A stretch of 64,000 nt of DNA. Source: Crocinitomicaceae bacterium. GTDB lineage: Bacteria > Bacteroidota > Bacteroidia > Flavobacteriales_D > Crocinitomicaceae. Position numbers and translations under genes: made by a program. The stretch spans positions 1 to 64,000 of the forward strand of contig JABURP010000116.1 of assembly GCA_014762645.1 (NCBI GenBank), in the 5' to 3' direction. Below, one piece after another: positions 43,972-54,078 of this stretch. The notes beneath the pieces are model-generated. The model saw only the letters and a list, made by a program, of their open reading frames with translations, ran no database searches and was not told where the DNA came from. The first letter of the stretch is position 1, and the number at the start of each line of letters is the position of its first letter.

Positions 43972-43991
43972 AATACCACAAAAGTGGTATT
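43972..43991. repeat. Perfect 8+8 palindrome upstream of feoA
   Basis: AATACCAC (43972-43979) and GTGGTATT (43984-43991) flank AAAA. It could be an operator for the feo operon, or a hairpin at the end of the minus-strand gene at 44116, although no T-run follows it on that strand. Confidence 0.55.
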
Positions 43992-44115
43992 GGGTTTTTA
44001 GGCGTGAAAACAAGAGATTTTCGTTGCGGGAATTACCGTAATTTCATTATCAGGGAGTTAAAACGGTTTTTTTAAGTTTTGAATACAGACATTACGCTCC
44101 GAAGTCACTTCAGAA

Positions 44116-44553
44116 TCAAACCCTCTGATCCAGTAAATACTCCAGCATTCTCCCACGAATTTCAGAAACATACAAAGCAATATACAAGTACTGTGAGTAT
44201 TCTGAACGCATTAAGCTGGAGAAATCTTCAACGGAAATTGTTCTGTACTCAATTTCTTTCACATTATTCAGTACAAACTCATACGCATCCAACTTTACAG
44301 TCAAGCATTTAGCTGCAAGCGCTTTTCTATCTTTAATTGGCGGTCTGCGTGTTGGATTTCTCAGATTCATGTGCACATATTCGTCCAATATTCCCCTTGT
44401 CGCTTTCAATATATATAGTTCAATGGAGGGGCGGGAATGATTAGCCAATAAGGTATTTACAATGTTATCAATACATTCTAACCGTTCGTCCTTTTCAAGG
44501 AGAAAGAAATCACTGTTTGCCTGGCTGAGTAACCTGTAAAAGATTTCCGTCAC
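44116..44553 (-). CDS. Hypothetical protein, 145 aa
   Basis: A helical, soluble protein I do not recognise. No signal peptide or membrane segment is seen. Notable segments are FYRLLSQANSDFFLLEKDER, RRPPIKDRKALAAKCLTVKL and a C-terminal SEIRGRMLEYLLDQ. The start is GTG at 44553: upstream, the same frame reaches a TAA stop three codons earlier without an ATG. It lies between eno and feoA on the same strand with about 110 and 195 bases on either side, so it is likely a single-gene unit. Confidence 0.65.
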   Translation of the reverse strand: MTEIFYRLLSQANSDFFLLEKDERLECIDNIVNTLLANHSRPSIELYILKATRGILDEYVHMNLRNPTRRPPIKDRKALAAKCLTVKLDAYEFVLNNVKEIEYRTISVEDFSSLMRSEYSQYLYIALYVSEIRGRMLEYLLDQRV

Positions 44554-44666
44554 AAAGGGAAGTTACTATATTTTGAAGAGAAAGAGCTAGCGTTTATTGG
44601 TGTTCTTTCAGGTAAAATTGTTTGTGTGGAATTACGACAAATTGCGTGCTACGAAATTATACCTGT

Positions 44667-45953
<1,287 letters not shown>

Positions 45954-46038
45954 TTATTTAGATTAAAGATATAAGATGTAAGATTAAAGATTCAATGCAT
46001 CACTTCTTAATTGATTTTTGAAACCCTCTTATCATCTT

Positions 46039-46344
46039 TTAAAATTCATTTATTATACTATCACGGTTACTTTGTGTCAAGATATTAATCTCCCAACTTA
46101 GTATCCGCTGTGTCTTTAGTTCGTATGCCGACCCCATGGCTATAACCAGAAACCCCGAAAAATCTCTATTGGTTGTCCTGGCGGATCCTTCTGCAATGTT
46201 GGAAGGAATCGATATTGCGCATCTATTGATTTGAGCGGTAATACCATATTTCATTTCTTCAGGGAAAGATGTTGTCAGACTCAACACTTTTTTAGCTAGA
46301 TCCATTCCTTTTTTCCAAATATTTAGCTCTCTAAAATTGTGCAT
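46039..46344 (-). CDS. Four-helix bundle protein (S23/IVP family), shortened by a premature stop
   Basis: 101 aa. The family core is present: MHNFRELNIWKKGMDLAKKV, FPEEMKYGITAQINRCAISI, and PSNIAEGSARTTNRDF, as in the S23 ribosomal-intervening-sequence-type four-helix bundle proteins common in Bacteroidota. The frame stops at TAA (46041-46039), but the codons after it, still in frame, read KMIRGFQKSIKK and then TGA at 46002-46000. This is the typical last helix of the family (QKMI...), so one CAA-to-TAA change probably removed the final 12-13 residues. The protein may still fold or may be a decaying gene. It sits between carA and eno on the same strand. Confidence 0.82.
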   Translation of the reverse strand: MHNFRELNIWKKGMDLAKKVLSLTTSFPEEMKYGITAQINRCAISIPSNIAEGSARTTNRDFSGFLVIAMGSAYELKTQRILSWEINILTQSNRDSIINEF

Positions 46345-46405
46345 TTCATTCGAGTCTTCTGTCTTTTAACTTTTATCTTTTGTCTTGCATCTAGTAACTT
46401 TCCCG

Positions 46406-47521
46406 CTAGACAACTTTCTTCTCGACTTTAACGCCAGCCATATTTTCAATAAACTGATCAAACAAATATCTTGAATCATGCGGTCCGGCTGAAGCTTCGG
46501 GGTGATATTGAACAGAAAATACTTTTTTGTCTTTCAAACGAATTCCTGCCACGGTGTTGTCATTAAGGTGAATGTGGGTTAATTCAACATTGCTGTTGTC
46601 TTCTACCGAATCATGGCTCACTACAAATCCGTGATTTTGTGAAGTAATCTCCCCTTTTCCTGTAATTAGGTTTTTAATAGGATGATTAATTCCCCGGTGT
46701 CCGTTATGCATTTTTTCGGTAGATAATCCTTGACTTAGTGCTAAAACCTGATGTCCCAAACAAATTCCGAAAACCGGAATGTTGCTGTTGACAATACCCT
46801 TTACCAACTCCACGGTATCTTTCATTGCTGCCGGGTCTCCGGGTCCGTTTGAAAGCATAAACCCGTTTGGTTCAAAGGCCATCATTTCATCCAGTGAAGC
46901 AGACATTGGAAATACTTTCACGTAACACCCTCTGTCCACAAGACATCTTACAATGTTCTTTTTAACGCCAAGATCTAACAAAGACACTCGAAGGCTGGCA
47001 TTTTCATCTCCCATTGTATATGCTTCTTTGGTAGAAACTTCAGAAGATAACTCAAGGCCTTCCATAGAAGGTACCTTTGCCAACTCAGCTTTTAAGCTAT
47101 CCACGTCCAAATTTTCAGACGAAATAATAGCATTCATAGCTCCGGCATTGCGAATATGTCTTACCAGTGCGCGTGTATCGATATCTGAAATACCAACTAC
47201 GCCATCATTCTCCATAAAATTCTGCAAAGAGTCATTGGCAGATGGACGAGAAAACATGTGTGAAAATTTCTTAGTAACCAGTCCTGCTATTTTCATACTA
47301 TCCGACTCAATCTCCTCCGGATGAACGCCATAATTCCCAATATGAGAAGTGGTCATTACTAAAATTTGTCGGTGATAAGAAGGATCTGTAAATACTTCCT
47401 GGTAACCAGTCATGCCTGTATTAAAGGCTATTTCACCGGTTGTAGTACCCATCTTTCCAATTGCATTTCCTTTGAAAACTGTGCCGTCGGCTAAGACTAA
47501 AACTGCTGGATTTTTCTCCAT
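46406..47521 (-). CDS. carA: Carbamoyl-phosphate synthase small subunit
   Basis: About 371 aa. The glutaminase subunit supplies ammonia to CarB for carbamoyl phosphate, used in pyrimidine and arginine synthesis. N-terminal domain: VLADGTVFKGNAIG, NTGMTGYQEVFTDPSY. The class I glutamine amidotransferase domain has FMLSNGPGDP, the nucleophile Cys in FGICLGHQ, and the His-Glu pair in QYHPEASAGPHD. The ATG at 47521 is chosen; a TTG eleven codons upstream overlaps a TAATTTTG promoter-like box and cannot be used if that box is real. CarB is not in the window. Confidence 0.95.
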   Translation of the reverse strand: MEKNPAVLVLADGTVFKGNAIGKMGTTTGEIAFNTGMTGYQEVFTDPSYHRQILVMTTSHIGNYGVHPEEIESDSMKIAGLVTKKFSHMFSRPSANDSLQNFMENDGVVGISDIDTRALVRHIRNAGAMNAIISSENLDVDSLKAELAKVPSMEGLELSSEVSTKEAYTMGDENASLRVSLLDLGVKKNIVRCLVDRGCYVKVFPMSASLDEMMAFEPNGFMLSNGPGDPAAMKDTVELVKGIVNSNIPVFGICLGHQVLALSQGLSTEKMHNGHRGINHPIKNLITGKGEITSQNHGFVVSHDSVEDNSNVELTHIHLNDNTVAGIRLKDKKVFSVQYHPEASAGPHDSRYLFDQFIENMAGVKVEKKVV

Positions 47522-47551
47522 GTGATATATTCCGATTTGGTGATCGGACAA

Positions 47552-47559
47552 CAAAATTA
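47552..47559 (-). promoter_or_regulatory. Putative -7 element (TAATTTTG) for carA
   Basis: An exact TAnnTTTG match on the minus strand, 30 bases before the ATG at 47521. It overlaps the alternative TTG start and so argues for the ATG. Confidence 0.45.
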
Positions 47560-47641
47560 CAGTTAAACACTTAAACGATCACTATAATGTTGAAAAAGGT
47601 CGCGTTTTTTTGAAAAAATTAAGTTAAAACCTGATTTTTTT

Positions 47642-48487
47642 TCAAATTGACTCCTCATCTTCAAACTCTAAACCGTCTAAAACATCCTCTGAACCTCTCT
47701 CCCGTGTTGGAAAAAGTGCATACATCAGAATAGAAAAACCATATCCAGCCATTCCCAATAGTAACATTTCATACTCTCTGCCACGACTCATTTCCATGAT
47801 AAATAATGTACCACCGATTCCCATTAACGAAATACCATAAAAAAACCGGGATACTTTTCGTGTCACCAACACATCTTTTAGCTTAAAGGCTTGTTCCACA
47901 CCCATTTTAACGACAACCCAAAAGAGAAAAATCCAGGAGATGTTCCTTACAAGAAATGAGCGTTGCGGAGATAACACATTATACCAGGATCTAAACTCTT
48001 CTGAAGCGTAAAAATATTTATACACATAAATAGCAAATGTCAACCCCAGGATAGCGTGTATGATTAAACTGAATTTTTTATCATTTGCACCGATTTCTTC
48101 ATCTGGCTCTTTCGCATCATATACTCGTCTCTTTTCCGAGTATAAAAACGAGATTAAAATCGTCAGGATAAAACTGAATACCGGAATTAGAAAATGCCAA
48201 TCTTCGGGCCTTCCCCCGGTATGCGTTCGAATGGCAATTAGCACCAGTGAACCCATTGCGATAAAACTAAAAACTCTAGCGCCTAACACCGCAAAATATG
48301 GATTCTGCATCCCTCTAAATACAATTATCCCCCAACGAACTACTGCAAGTAAAGGAATCAGAAGAAGTATGAAAGGCATAACTTCTATAAGCACTCGAAC
48401 ATTAAACACAATTATTCGAAATCCTAACAGTGTAAAAAATCCGATCAGAACGAGCAAAGCGAGGTCCAATATTCTTATGGGTAGCAT
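47642..48487 (-). CDS. Multi-pass inner-membrane protein of unknown function, 281 aa
   Basis: About eight hydrophobic segments, for example IRILDLALLVLIGFFTLLGF, VMPFILLLIPLLAVVRWGII and FLIPVFSFILTILISFLYSE. A charged loop (KEPDEEIGANDKK) and a Glu/Asp-rich cytosolic tail (GSEDVLDGLEFEDEES) are also present. No family is recognised. The last about 100 residues are clearly related to the 98-aa protein at 62478-62774 (both have xxSRFFxG and end near T/S-x-DVLDx-L/I). It is probably transcribed alone, divergent from the large surface protein gene. Confidence 0.75.
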   Translation of the reverse strand: MLPIRILDLALLVLIGFFTLLGFRIIVFNVRVLIEVMPFILLLIPLLAVVRWGIIVFRGMQNPYFAVLGARVFSFIAMGSLVLIAIRTHTGGRPEDWHFLIPVFSFILTILISFLYSEKRRVYDAKEPDEEIGANDKKFSLIIHAILGLTFAIYVYKYFYASEEFRSWYNVLSPQRSFLVRNISWIFLFWVVVKMGVEQAFKLKDVLVTRKVSRFFYGISLMGIGGTLFIMEMSRGREYEMLLLGMAGYGFSILMYALFPTRERGSEDVLDGLEFEDEESI

Positions 48488-48771
48488 ATTTTGTTAAAGA
48501 TGAATAAAAATCATTTCCAAACTGTCAGATTTCTCTCAAATTTCAGAGCAATTATCGACGAATAAGGCTTTTTTGTAGACTAATTTTTAACAACTAAATC
48601 GTTTAAATGTCTTGTAGAACATAAAAAATTAAAAAGATCCACGAAATAATTCGTTGAAAATCAAACCTCACAGTACCTTTTAACACAATGTTAAAATTTG
48701 CACTTCGAATAATTTCTCTAAAGACGAATTTTGGCGTATTTTTACGTATTACACATAGCACAAACGAAATC

Positions 48772-51700
48772 ATGACAAAACAAGTACAACATTTTTGGTT
48801 GTTGCTGGCCTCAATCCTAACGAGCAGCATTGCTTTTTCTCAGCCTTCCAATGACGATCCTTGTAACGCTATACCACTTACAGTCAATTCGTCCTGTACT
48901 TACTCGACGTATACAAATGCATCTGCAACAGCATCATCAGGTGTTCCGGCTCCTGGATGTGCTAATTATTCGGGTGGAGATGTATGGTTTACAGTTACTG
49001 TTCCTGCCGGTGGTCAGATTACAGTGGATGGAATTCAAGGGGTTGTTACTGATGGAGGAATGGCAATTTATTCAGGATCTTGTGGTTCGCTTTCACTTGT
49101 CGCATGTAATGATGACAGCAGTCCTAACGGATTGATGCCAATGATAACACTAACGGGACAGACACCTGGAGCAACACTTTGGATACGATTTTGGGAATAT
49201 GGAAATAACAATAACGGAACTTTTGGTATTTGTGCCACCCAACCGGCTGGACCTCCACCAAATGATGATTGTTCAGGTGCTATTGGATTAACAGTAAATC
49301 CTGATTTAAACTGCGGAACAGTTACGGCCGGAACGATTGAATCAGCAACAGGATCCTCTCAAAGTACTGCCGCATGCGGTGGAACAGAAGATGATGATGT
49401 TTGGTTTTCATTCACAGCAACAGGAACAACGCATACCATTGATCTTTTGAACATTACTAGTGGTACGACTGATCTATACCATTCCGTATGGTCTGGTAAC
49501 TGTCCGGCACTAGGGCTTGTCGCAGGATCTTGTAGTGACCCGAATAGTAGTACAGTTACTGGTTTAACACCAGGTAACACCTATTATGTGAGGGTATATT
49601 CGTGGACCAGTACCGCAGGGCAAACCTCTGATTTTGATATTTGTATCGGAACGCCACCTGCACCTCCAGCGAATGACGAGTGCTCTGGTGCATATCCTGT
49701 GACAGTAAATCCGGACTTTAGCTGTACTTCTGTTACTTCGGGAACAATTGCATCAGCAACAGGTTCAACGCAAAGCACGGCAGCTTGTGGAGGAACAGAA
49801 GATGATGACGTGTGGTTTTCGTTCACAGCAACAGGAACAACACATACGATTGATCTTCTAAATATCACCAATGGTACTACCGACCTTTATCATTCTGTAT
49901 GGTCTGGTAACTGTCCGGCACTGAGCCTTGTTACAGGATCTTGTAGTGACCCTAACAGTAGTACAGTCACTGGATTAACACCCGGTAACACCTATTACAT
50001 ACGAGTGTATTCATGGACCAGTACTACCGGACAGACATCTAACTTTGATGTTTGTGTAGGAACGCCTCCACCACCGCCAGCCAATGATGACTGCTCCGGA
50101 GCCTTCCCTGTGACGGTAAACCCGGACAACCTGTGTGGCTCAACAACTTCTGGAACTATTGCTTCTGCCACTGGTTCAACACAAAGTACGGCAGCATGCG
50201 GCGGAACAGAAGATGATGATGTTTGGTTTTCGTTCACAGCAACCGGAACAACGCACATGATTGATTTATTAAACATTACAGGTGGTACATCCGACCTTTA
50301 TCATTCGGTTTGGTCTGGAAACTGCCCTGCACTAAGCCTTGTTGCAGGGTCTTGTAGTGACCCTAACAGTAGTGTTGTCTCCGGACTAACACCTGGTAAC
50401 ACGTATTATATTAGAGTTTATTCATGGACCAGTACTACGGGCCAAACCTCAAGCTTTGATGTTTGTGTCGGTACACCACCACCGCCACCAGCAAATGATG
50501 ATTGTGCAAATGCAACTACCGTTCCTGTATCCACAACAACCTGTAATTATGTAACGGGTAGTATTTATAGTGCGACAACCTCTTCTCAAACAAATGATTG
50601 TGGTGGAACAGCAGATGATGATGTTTGGTATCAGTTTACCGCAACATCTCCTGCCGCACAAATTAGTTTAACAAACATAACAGGTAGTACATCAGACCTG
50701 TATCATTCGGTTTATGCTGGTTCGTGTGGTTCTCCAGGTGCCGCCATAATTTGTAGTGACCCGAACTCCAGTTCGGTTACTGGATTAACACCTGGTAACA
50801 CTTACTTTATCCGAATTTTCTCCTGGACTGGAACTGCCGGTCAAACTTCAACGTTTGATTTGTGTGTTATGGAAACAGGAGCCTGTGGAACTCCGGAAAC
50901 ACAAGATTTTTGTGTGGCACCGGCAGTATTGACAGCAGGAGCAGGTAGTTTTTCATCCAATACTTCAGGTACGTATACTTCTGATACACCTGCCAATTTG
51001 AATACTGTTTTCTGTGGTTCGATTGAAAATAATTCCTGGTACGAATTTGTTGCTGCTTCTACTTCAGAGGTCTTTAATTTTACTTCTGTAACGGGATGTA
51101 CATCTGGAATTCAGGCAGAAGTATATGAAGTTACCGAAGATGTCAACGGATGTTGTACCAACTTCACTTCCATGTCAAATTGCTGGAACCCTGCAACAGC
51201 TACGTCCGGTACTGTAACAGCCACGGGACTTACACCAGGAAACACATACGTTCTTATGGTGGATGGATTTGGTGGAGACGTATGTGATTTTACCGTTTCA
51301 AACTGGACAGCTTCAGGTATTTTACCGGTGACACTTGTAAACTTTAATGCACAAGCAGCTTTTGATCATAACCTGATTAACTGGACAACAAAATCTGAAA
51401 TTGAAAATGATCACTTTAATGTGATGCGTTCATTTGATGGGGTTAATTTTCAAAAGATTGATGAAGTGGAAGGCGCAGGAAACTCGAGTAGTGAGTTACA
51501 CTACCAGGTAGTGGACAGAGATATCCGTCCTGGTATCGTTTATTATCAGTTGGTACAAGTAGATATCAACGGTGATACTAAGTCATCTGAAATAATTTCA
51601 CTGAACAGAGAAGAGCAAGATGACATGCTTCAATTCTGGCCTAATCCAACCAACAGCAATCTTTACGTGAACCTACAGCCATCTACACACCCAACTTCTG

Positions 51701-51873
51701 AAAAGTTAGAAATACTGGATGTTAATGGTAAGGTAATTAAGAGAATTTACGTTGACCGAAATGAAGACCATGACATCACCATTCCGGTAACAGACATTAA
51801 CGAAGGTGTTTACATGATTCGTTTTGTAGATGAAACCGGAGTAGTAACGATCAAAAAATTTATTAAATCCTAA
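48772..51873 (+). CDS. T9SS-secreted repeat protein with 137-residue modules
   Basis: 1033 aa from the ATG at 48772; an upstream ATG at 48688 would add 28 residues before the signal peptide QHFWLLLASILTSSIAFSQ and is rejected. A divergent first module (to about 160) is followed by three near-identical modules of exactly 137 residues (about 164-574), a fourth less similar one and a further degenerate one. Each has NDDCSGA, CGGTEDDDVWFSFTATGTTH, TDLYHSVWSGNC and LTPGNTYYIRVYSWTST, like pre-peptidase C-terminal (PPC-like) beta domains. A FnIII-like domain (ILPVTLVNFNA) and a type A T9SS signal (LQFWPNPTNSNLYV ... GVYMIRFVDETG) end the protein. No catalytic domain is seen; binding is likely. Confidence 0.85.
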   Translation: MTKQVQHFWLLLASILTSSIAFSQPSNDDPCNAIPLTVNSSCTYSTYTNASATASSGVPAPGCANYSGGDVWFTVTVPAGGQITVDGIQGVVTDGGMAIYSGSCGSLSLVACNDDSSPNGLMPMITLTGQTPGATLWIRFWEYGNNNNGTFGICATQPAGPPPNDDCSGAIGLTVNPDLNCGTVTAGTIESATGSSQSTAACGGTEDDDVWFSFTATGTTHTIDLLNITSGTTDLYHSVWSGNCPALGLVAGSCSDPNSSTVTGLTPGNTYYVRVYSWTSTAGQTSDFDICIGTPPAPPANDECSGAYPVTVNPDFSCTSVTSGTIASATGSTQSTAACGGTEDDDVWFSFTATGTTHTIDLLNITNGTTDLYHSVWSGNCPALSLVTGSCSDPNSSTVTGLTPGNTYYIRVYSWTSTTGQTSNFDVCVGTPPPPPANDDCSGAFPVTVNPDNLCGSTTSGTIASATGSTQSTAACGGTEDDDVWFSFTATGTTHMIDLLNITGGTSDLYHSVWSGNCPALSLVAGSCSDPNSSVVSGLTPGNTYYIRVYSWTSTTGQTSSFDVCVGTPPPPPANDDCANATTVPVSTTTCNYVTGSIYSATTSSQTNDCGGTADDDVWYQFTATSPAAQISLTNITGSTSDLYHSVYAGSCGSPGAAIICSDPNSSSVTGLTPGNTYFIRIFSWTGTAGQTSTFDLCVMETGACGTPETQDFCVAPAVLTAGAGSFSSNTSGTYTSDTPANLNTVFCGSIENNSWYEFVAASTSEVFNFTSVTGCTSGIQAEVYEVTEDVNGCCTNFTSMSNCWNPATATSGTVTATGLTPGNTYVLMVDGFGGDVCDFTVSNWTASGILPVTLVNFNAQAAFDHNLINWTTKSEIENDHFNVMRSFDGVNFQKIDEVEGAGNSSSELHYQVVDRDIRPGIVYYQLVQVDINGDTKSSEIISLNREEQDDMLQFWPNPTNSNLYVNLQPSTHPTSEKLEILDVNGKVIKRIYVDRNEDHDITIPVTDINEGVYMIRFVDETGVVTIKKFIKS
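49261..50493 (+). repeat. Three tandem 411-bp direct repeats in the surface protein gene
   Basis: Copies start at 49261, 49672 and 50083, each 411 bases (137 codons) beginning AATGA at the NDD/NDE motif. A fourth, less similar copy starts at 50494. Long runs of bases are identical between copies, so recombination between them is possible. Confidence 0.92.
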
Positions 51874-51877
51874 GGGT

Positions 51878-52270
51878 ATGAAGGTATTCTCAATTATATT
51901 GTTTTGTGCGTTGGGTGTTATCACTCACGCTCAACAAGGAGAACAGGCAGATCAGCAAATGGAAGTTTACGACTTTCATGAAGATGAAATGTACGAAAAA
52001 GCACGATTTGAGGTAAAGTATAAGGAATCCAATGCCTATACCACAGATCTTGAAGTAAAAGGTGCTGCGGTAACTCCCGAGTTATTGTTTCGCATTAAAA
52101 AGAGTATTTATGAGAAGGATGGGATTTTTCTTGTAGAAAGCTTAAAGGATGGAATGGTATTACGCATTTATCACTTAGAGCATATAGAAATTGAAACCAT
52201 CAAGCACTTCATTTTACCATTTGTTTCGGATTTCCATCCCAACGAAAGGGTACTTTACTATATGAATTAA
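51878..52270 (+). CDS. Small exported protein of unknown function, 130 aa
   Basis: Signal peptide MKVFSIILFCALGVITHAQ, then an acidic, mixed alpha/beta mature part with EVYDFHEDEMYEKARFEVKY and a closing HFILPFVSDFHPNERVLYYM. No family is recognised. It starts four bases after the repeat protein stop, so the two genes share a transcript and perhaps a task. An inverted repeat TTAAGCCAG/CTGGCTTAA follows the stop. Confidence 0.72.
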   Translation: MKVFSIILFCALGVITHAQQGEQADQQMEVYDFHEDEMYEKARFEVKYKESNAYTTDLEVKGAAVTPELLFRIKKSIYEKDGIFLVESLKDGMVLRIYHLEHIEIETIKHFILPFVSDFHPNERVLYYMN

Positions 52271-52296
52271 GCCAGAGAAATTACTCCCTGGCTTAA
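52267..52296 (+). terminator. Weak hairpin after the 51.9 kb gene
   Basis: TTAAGCCAG (52267-52275) pairs with CTGGCTTAA (52288-52296) across a 12-base loop. There is no T-run after it, so a terminator role is uncertain; convergent genes meet here. Confidence 0.35.
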
Positions 52297-52321
52297 GACT
52301 TCACGTTACTGTACCTACTTC

Positions 52322-53209
52322 TTATTGTATAACAATTCTCCTAACTGCAAATTGATCTTGCGTTTGAATTCTTACGAGAAATACACCGCGTTGATCTAAT
52401 TCTACAGGCATTTGATAGCTACAATTTTGCTGTTGATAAACGATACGGCCGGCAAGGTCCATTATCGTCATGTCATATTTTTCAAGGTCCGTTTTGACAA
52501 AAAATTGATCCAATGTAGGATTTGGAAACAAGGTCATTTCTAAATCTTGGGTTAATTCAAGATCAATTACTTCCTCTAAATATATATTGTCAATTCCCAT
52601 ACGAAGGTTACCATCTTCCTTATCGTGATTATAAACGTTATCGTCATCTACCGGTAAAAACTTAATAACATGTGATTCAGCCGTTGCTGTAAACTCCATA
52701 GAGCGCTTGTCCCATTTTGTTTTTTCAGAAGAAAATGATTCCTGACTTGAACTGACCGAGGACACTCCAATCATATGATCATCCTGGTAAACCATCCATG
52801 ATCCACTTGTATCAAGTGCATTATTCTGTTTGATAACTGCCTGATAAAAATGAATGCGATAAACTGTTCCGGGAATTAAACCGGTAAGCTTTTGTTGTAT
52901 TCCTTCGTGATGCCAACCTGGCCCAAAATCAAGTGCGGAAATAAAAGTCTCCCCGGATTGAGGCGTTCCCACTATGGTAACTGATGAAGGCAATGGAATG
53001 CTACTGGTTAAATCTGGTGTTGCTTTATAGGCTTCATTTGCTCTACAGATTACATCCGTGTGAGAAATGGCTTGCCAACCATCAGGTAAATAAGATACTT
53101 CAGGAATATTTTTATCTCCCTCCAGGTCTCCGTTAATAAAATCTTGTGAAAATGTATGGGTTCCTGTTCCGATCAGAACAACCCCAAGAAAGGTGTAAAG
53201 TGTTTTCAT
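52322..53209 (-). CDS. T9SS-secreted protein with galactose-binding-like domain
   Basis: 295 aa. A signal peptide is followed by a beta-sandwich domain (about 22-205): GDLEGDKNIPEVSYLPDGWQ, LTGLIPGTVYRIHFYQAVIK, and MEFTATAESHVIKFLPVDDD, then DNIYLEE. This order resembles carbohydrate-binding, galactose-binding-like domains. A type A T9SS signal ends it (MTLFPNPTLDQFFVK ... GVFLVRIQTQD ... AVRRIVIQ). A related domain occurs in the protein at 60320-60919. The ligand is unknown. Confidence 0.78.
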   Translation of the reverse strand: MKTLYTFLGVVLIGTGTHTFSQDFINGDLEGDKNIPEVSYLPDGWQAISHTDVICRANEAYKATPDLTSSIPLPSSVTIVGTPQSGETFISALDFGPGWHHEGIQQKLTGLIPGTVYRIHFYQAVIKQNNALDTSGSWMVYQDDHMIGVSSVSSSQESFSSEKTKWDKRSMEFTATAESHVIKFLPVDDDNVYNHDKEDGNLRMGIDNIYLEEVIDLELTQDLEMTLFPNPTLDQFFVKTDLEKYDMTIMDLAGRIVYQQQNCSYQMPVELDQRGVFLVRIQTQDQFAVRRIVIQ

Positions 53210-53388
53210 AATGCGTGGATTTGTTATACGTTCTAACTCTCTCTACAATCTGAATGTCAGAAAGTTCAAAAAAGTAACATCTGTAACTATACTATTGATG
53301 TAACTACATAACAATTTCCACAAAACTTGGTTACGTAAAAAGCAATAGCTTTTTTTCGCGAGGAATAATTTATTAAGTGTATAATATG

Positions 53389-53862
53389 CTATTTGATCGG
53401 AATGTCTTTCACCACATTTTTATCCTCATCTGCATCTTTTTTATGGTGTAGCGTAATGTACAGCACTCCATTCTTCACTCGCGCCTCAATATTATCCTGA
53501 TCCGTGATGGATCCTAACTGAAATGAACGCTCAAACTGCTCCAGATCATGTTCCAAAATAATATAGTTGGAATCATTCAGGTCATCTTTTTCGCGTTTAC
53601 CTTTCACTGTTAACACATCATCCTCGATATGAACAGAAATGTTCTCCTTCGTAAATCCTGGAACCGGAATTTCCAAAACATATCTGTTTTGGTTGGCAAT
53701 CAAGTTGGTCAATGGTTCGTTTCCTTTATCAACGAAATCACTATCTTCATAAGGATTCCTTGCTAAAAGGTATCTTCTGTCAAACATATCCCCATAATGA
53801 CTCCCAAATTTATGTTTGAAAATCTGAGGGTGCCAGGTCGGTTTATTTGTAAATCTCCACAT
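53389..53862 (-). CDS. Small heat shock protein, Hsp20/alpha-crystallin family
   Basis: 157 aa, cytoplasmic ATP-independent chaperone. The alpha-crystallin domain (about 50-148) has NRYVLEIPVPGFTKENISVH, DDVLTVKGKRE and the A-x-x-x-n-GVL signature RVKNGVLYITLHHK. The C-terminal I-P-I motif (DIPIK) used for oligomer assembly is present at the very end. No CIRCE-like inverted repeat was seen upstream. Confidence 0.93.
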   Translation of the reverse strand: MWRFTNKPTWHPQIFKHKFGSHYGDMFDRRYLLARNPYEDSDFVDKGNEPLTNLIANQNRYVLEIPVPGFTKENISVHIEDDVLTVKGKREKDDLNDSNYIILEHDLEQFERSFQLGSITDQDNIEARVKNGVLYITLHHKKDADEDKNVVKDIPIK

Positions 53863-54078
53863 AACATTTGTTTTTAAGCTATTTATTATAAAATAAGGAG
53901 ATTTAAAGCCAATTCAAAATGAGTTCTGTCAGTTAATCTATTGACATTGTGAATACTACATTTAGCATTGTGAATTTAGGAAATAGCCTGATCTATTAAA
54001 AATTTTGAACTTCCCGAATTAAATCGCGTTCTCCATCAAATTGATTATTTTTAGTACTTCAGGTTAAACCTAAACTGT

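Noticed and set aside
47522-47554. TTG start of carA eleven codons upstream
   Set aside because: The TTG lies inside a perfect -7 promoter box, and the family N-terminus fits the ATG at 47521.
48688-48771. Upstream ATG that would extend the repeat surface protein by 28 residues
   Set aside because: The extension precedes a good signal peptide, which must be N-terminal, so the ATG at 48772 is preferred.
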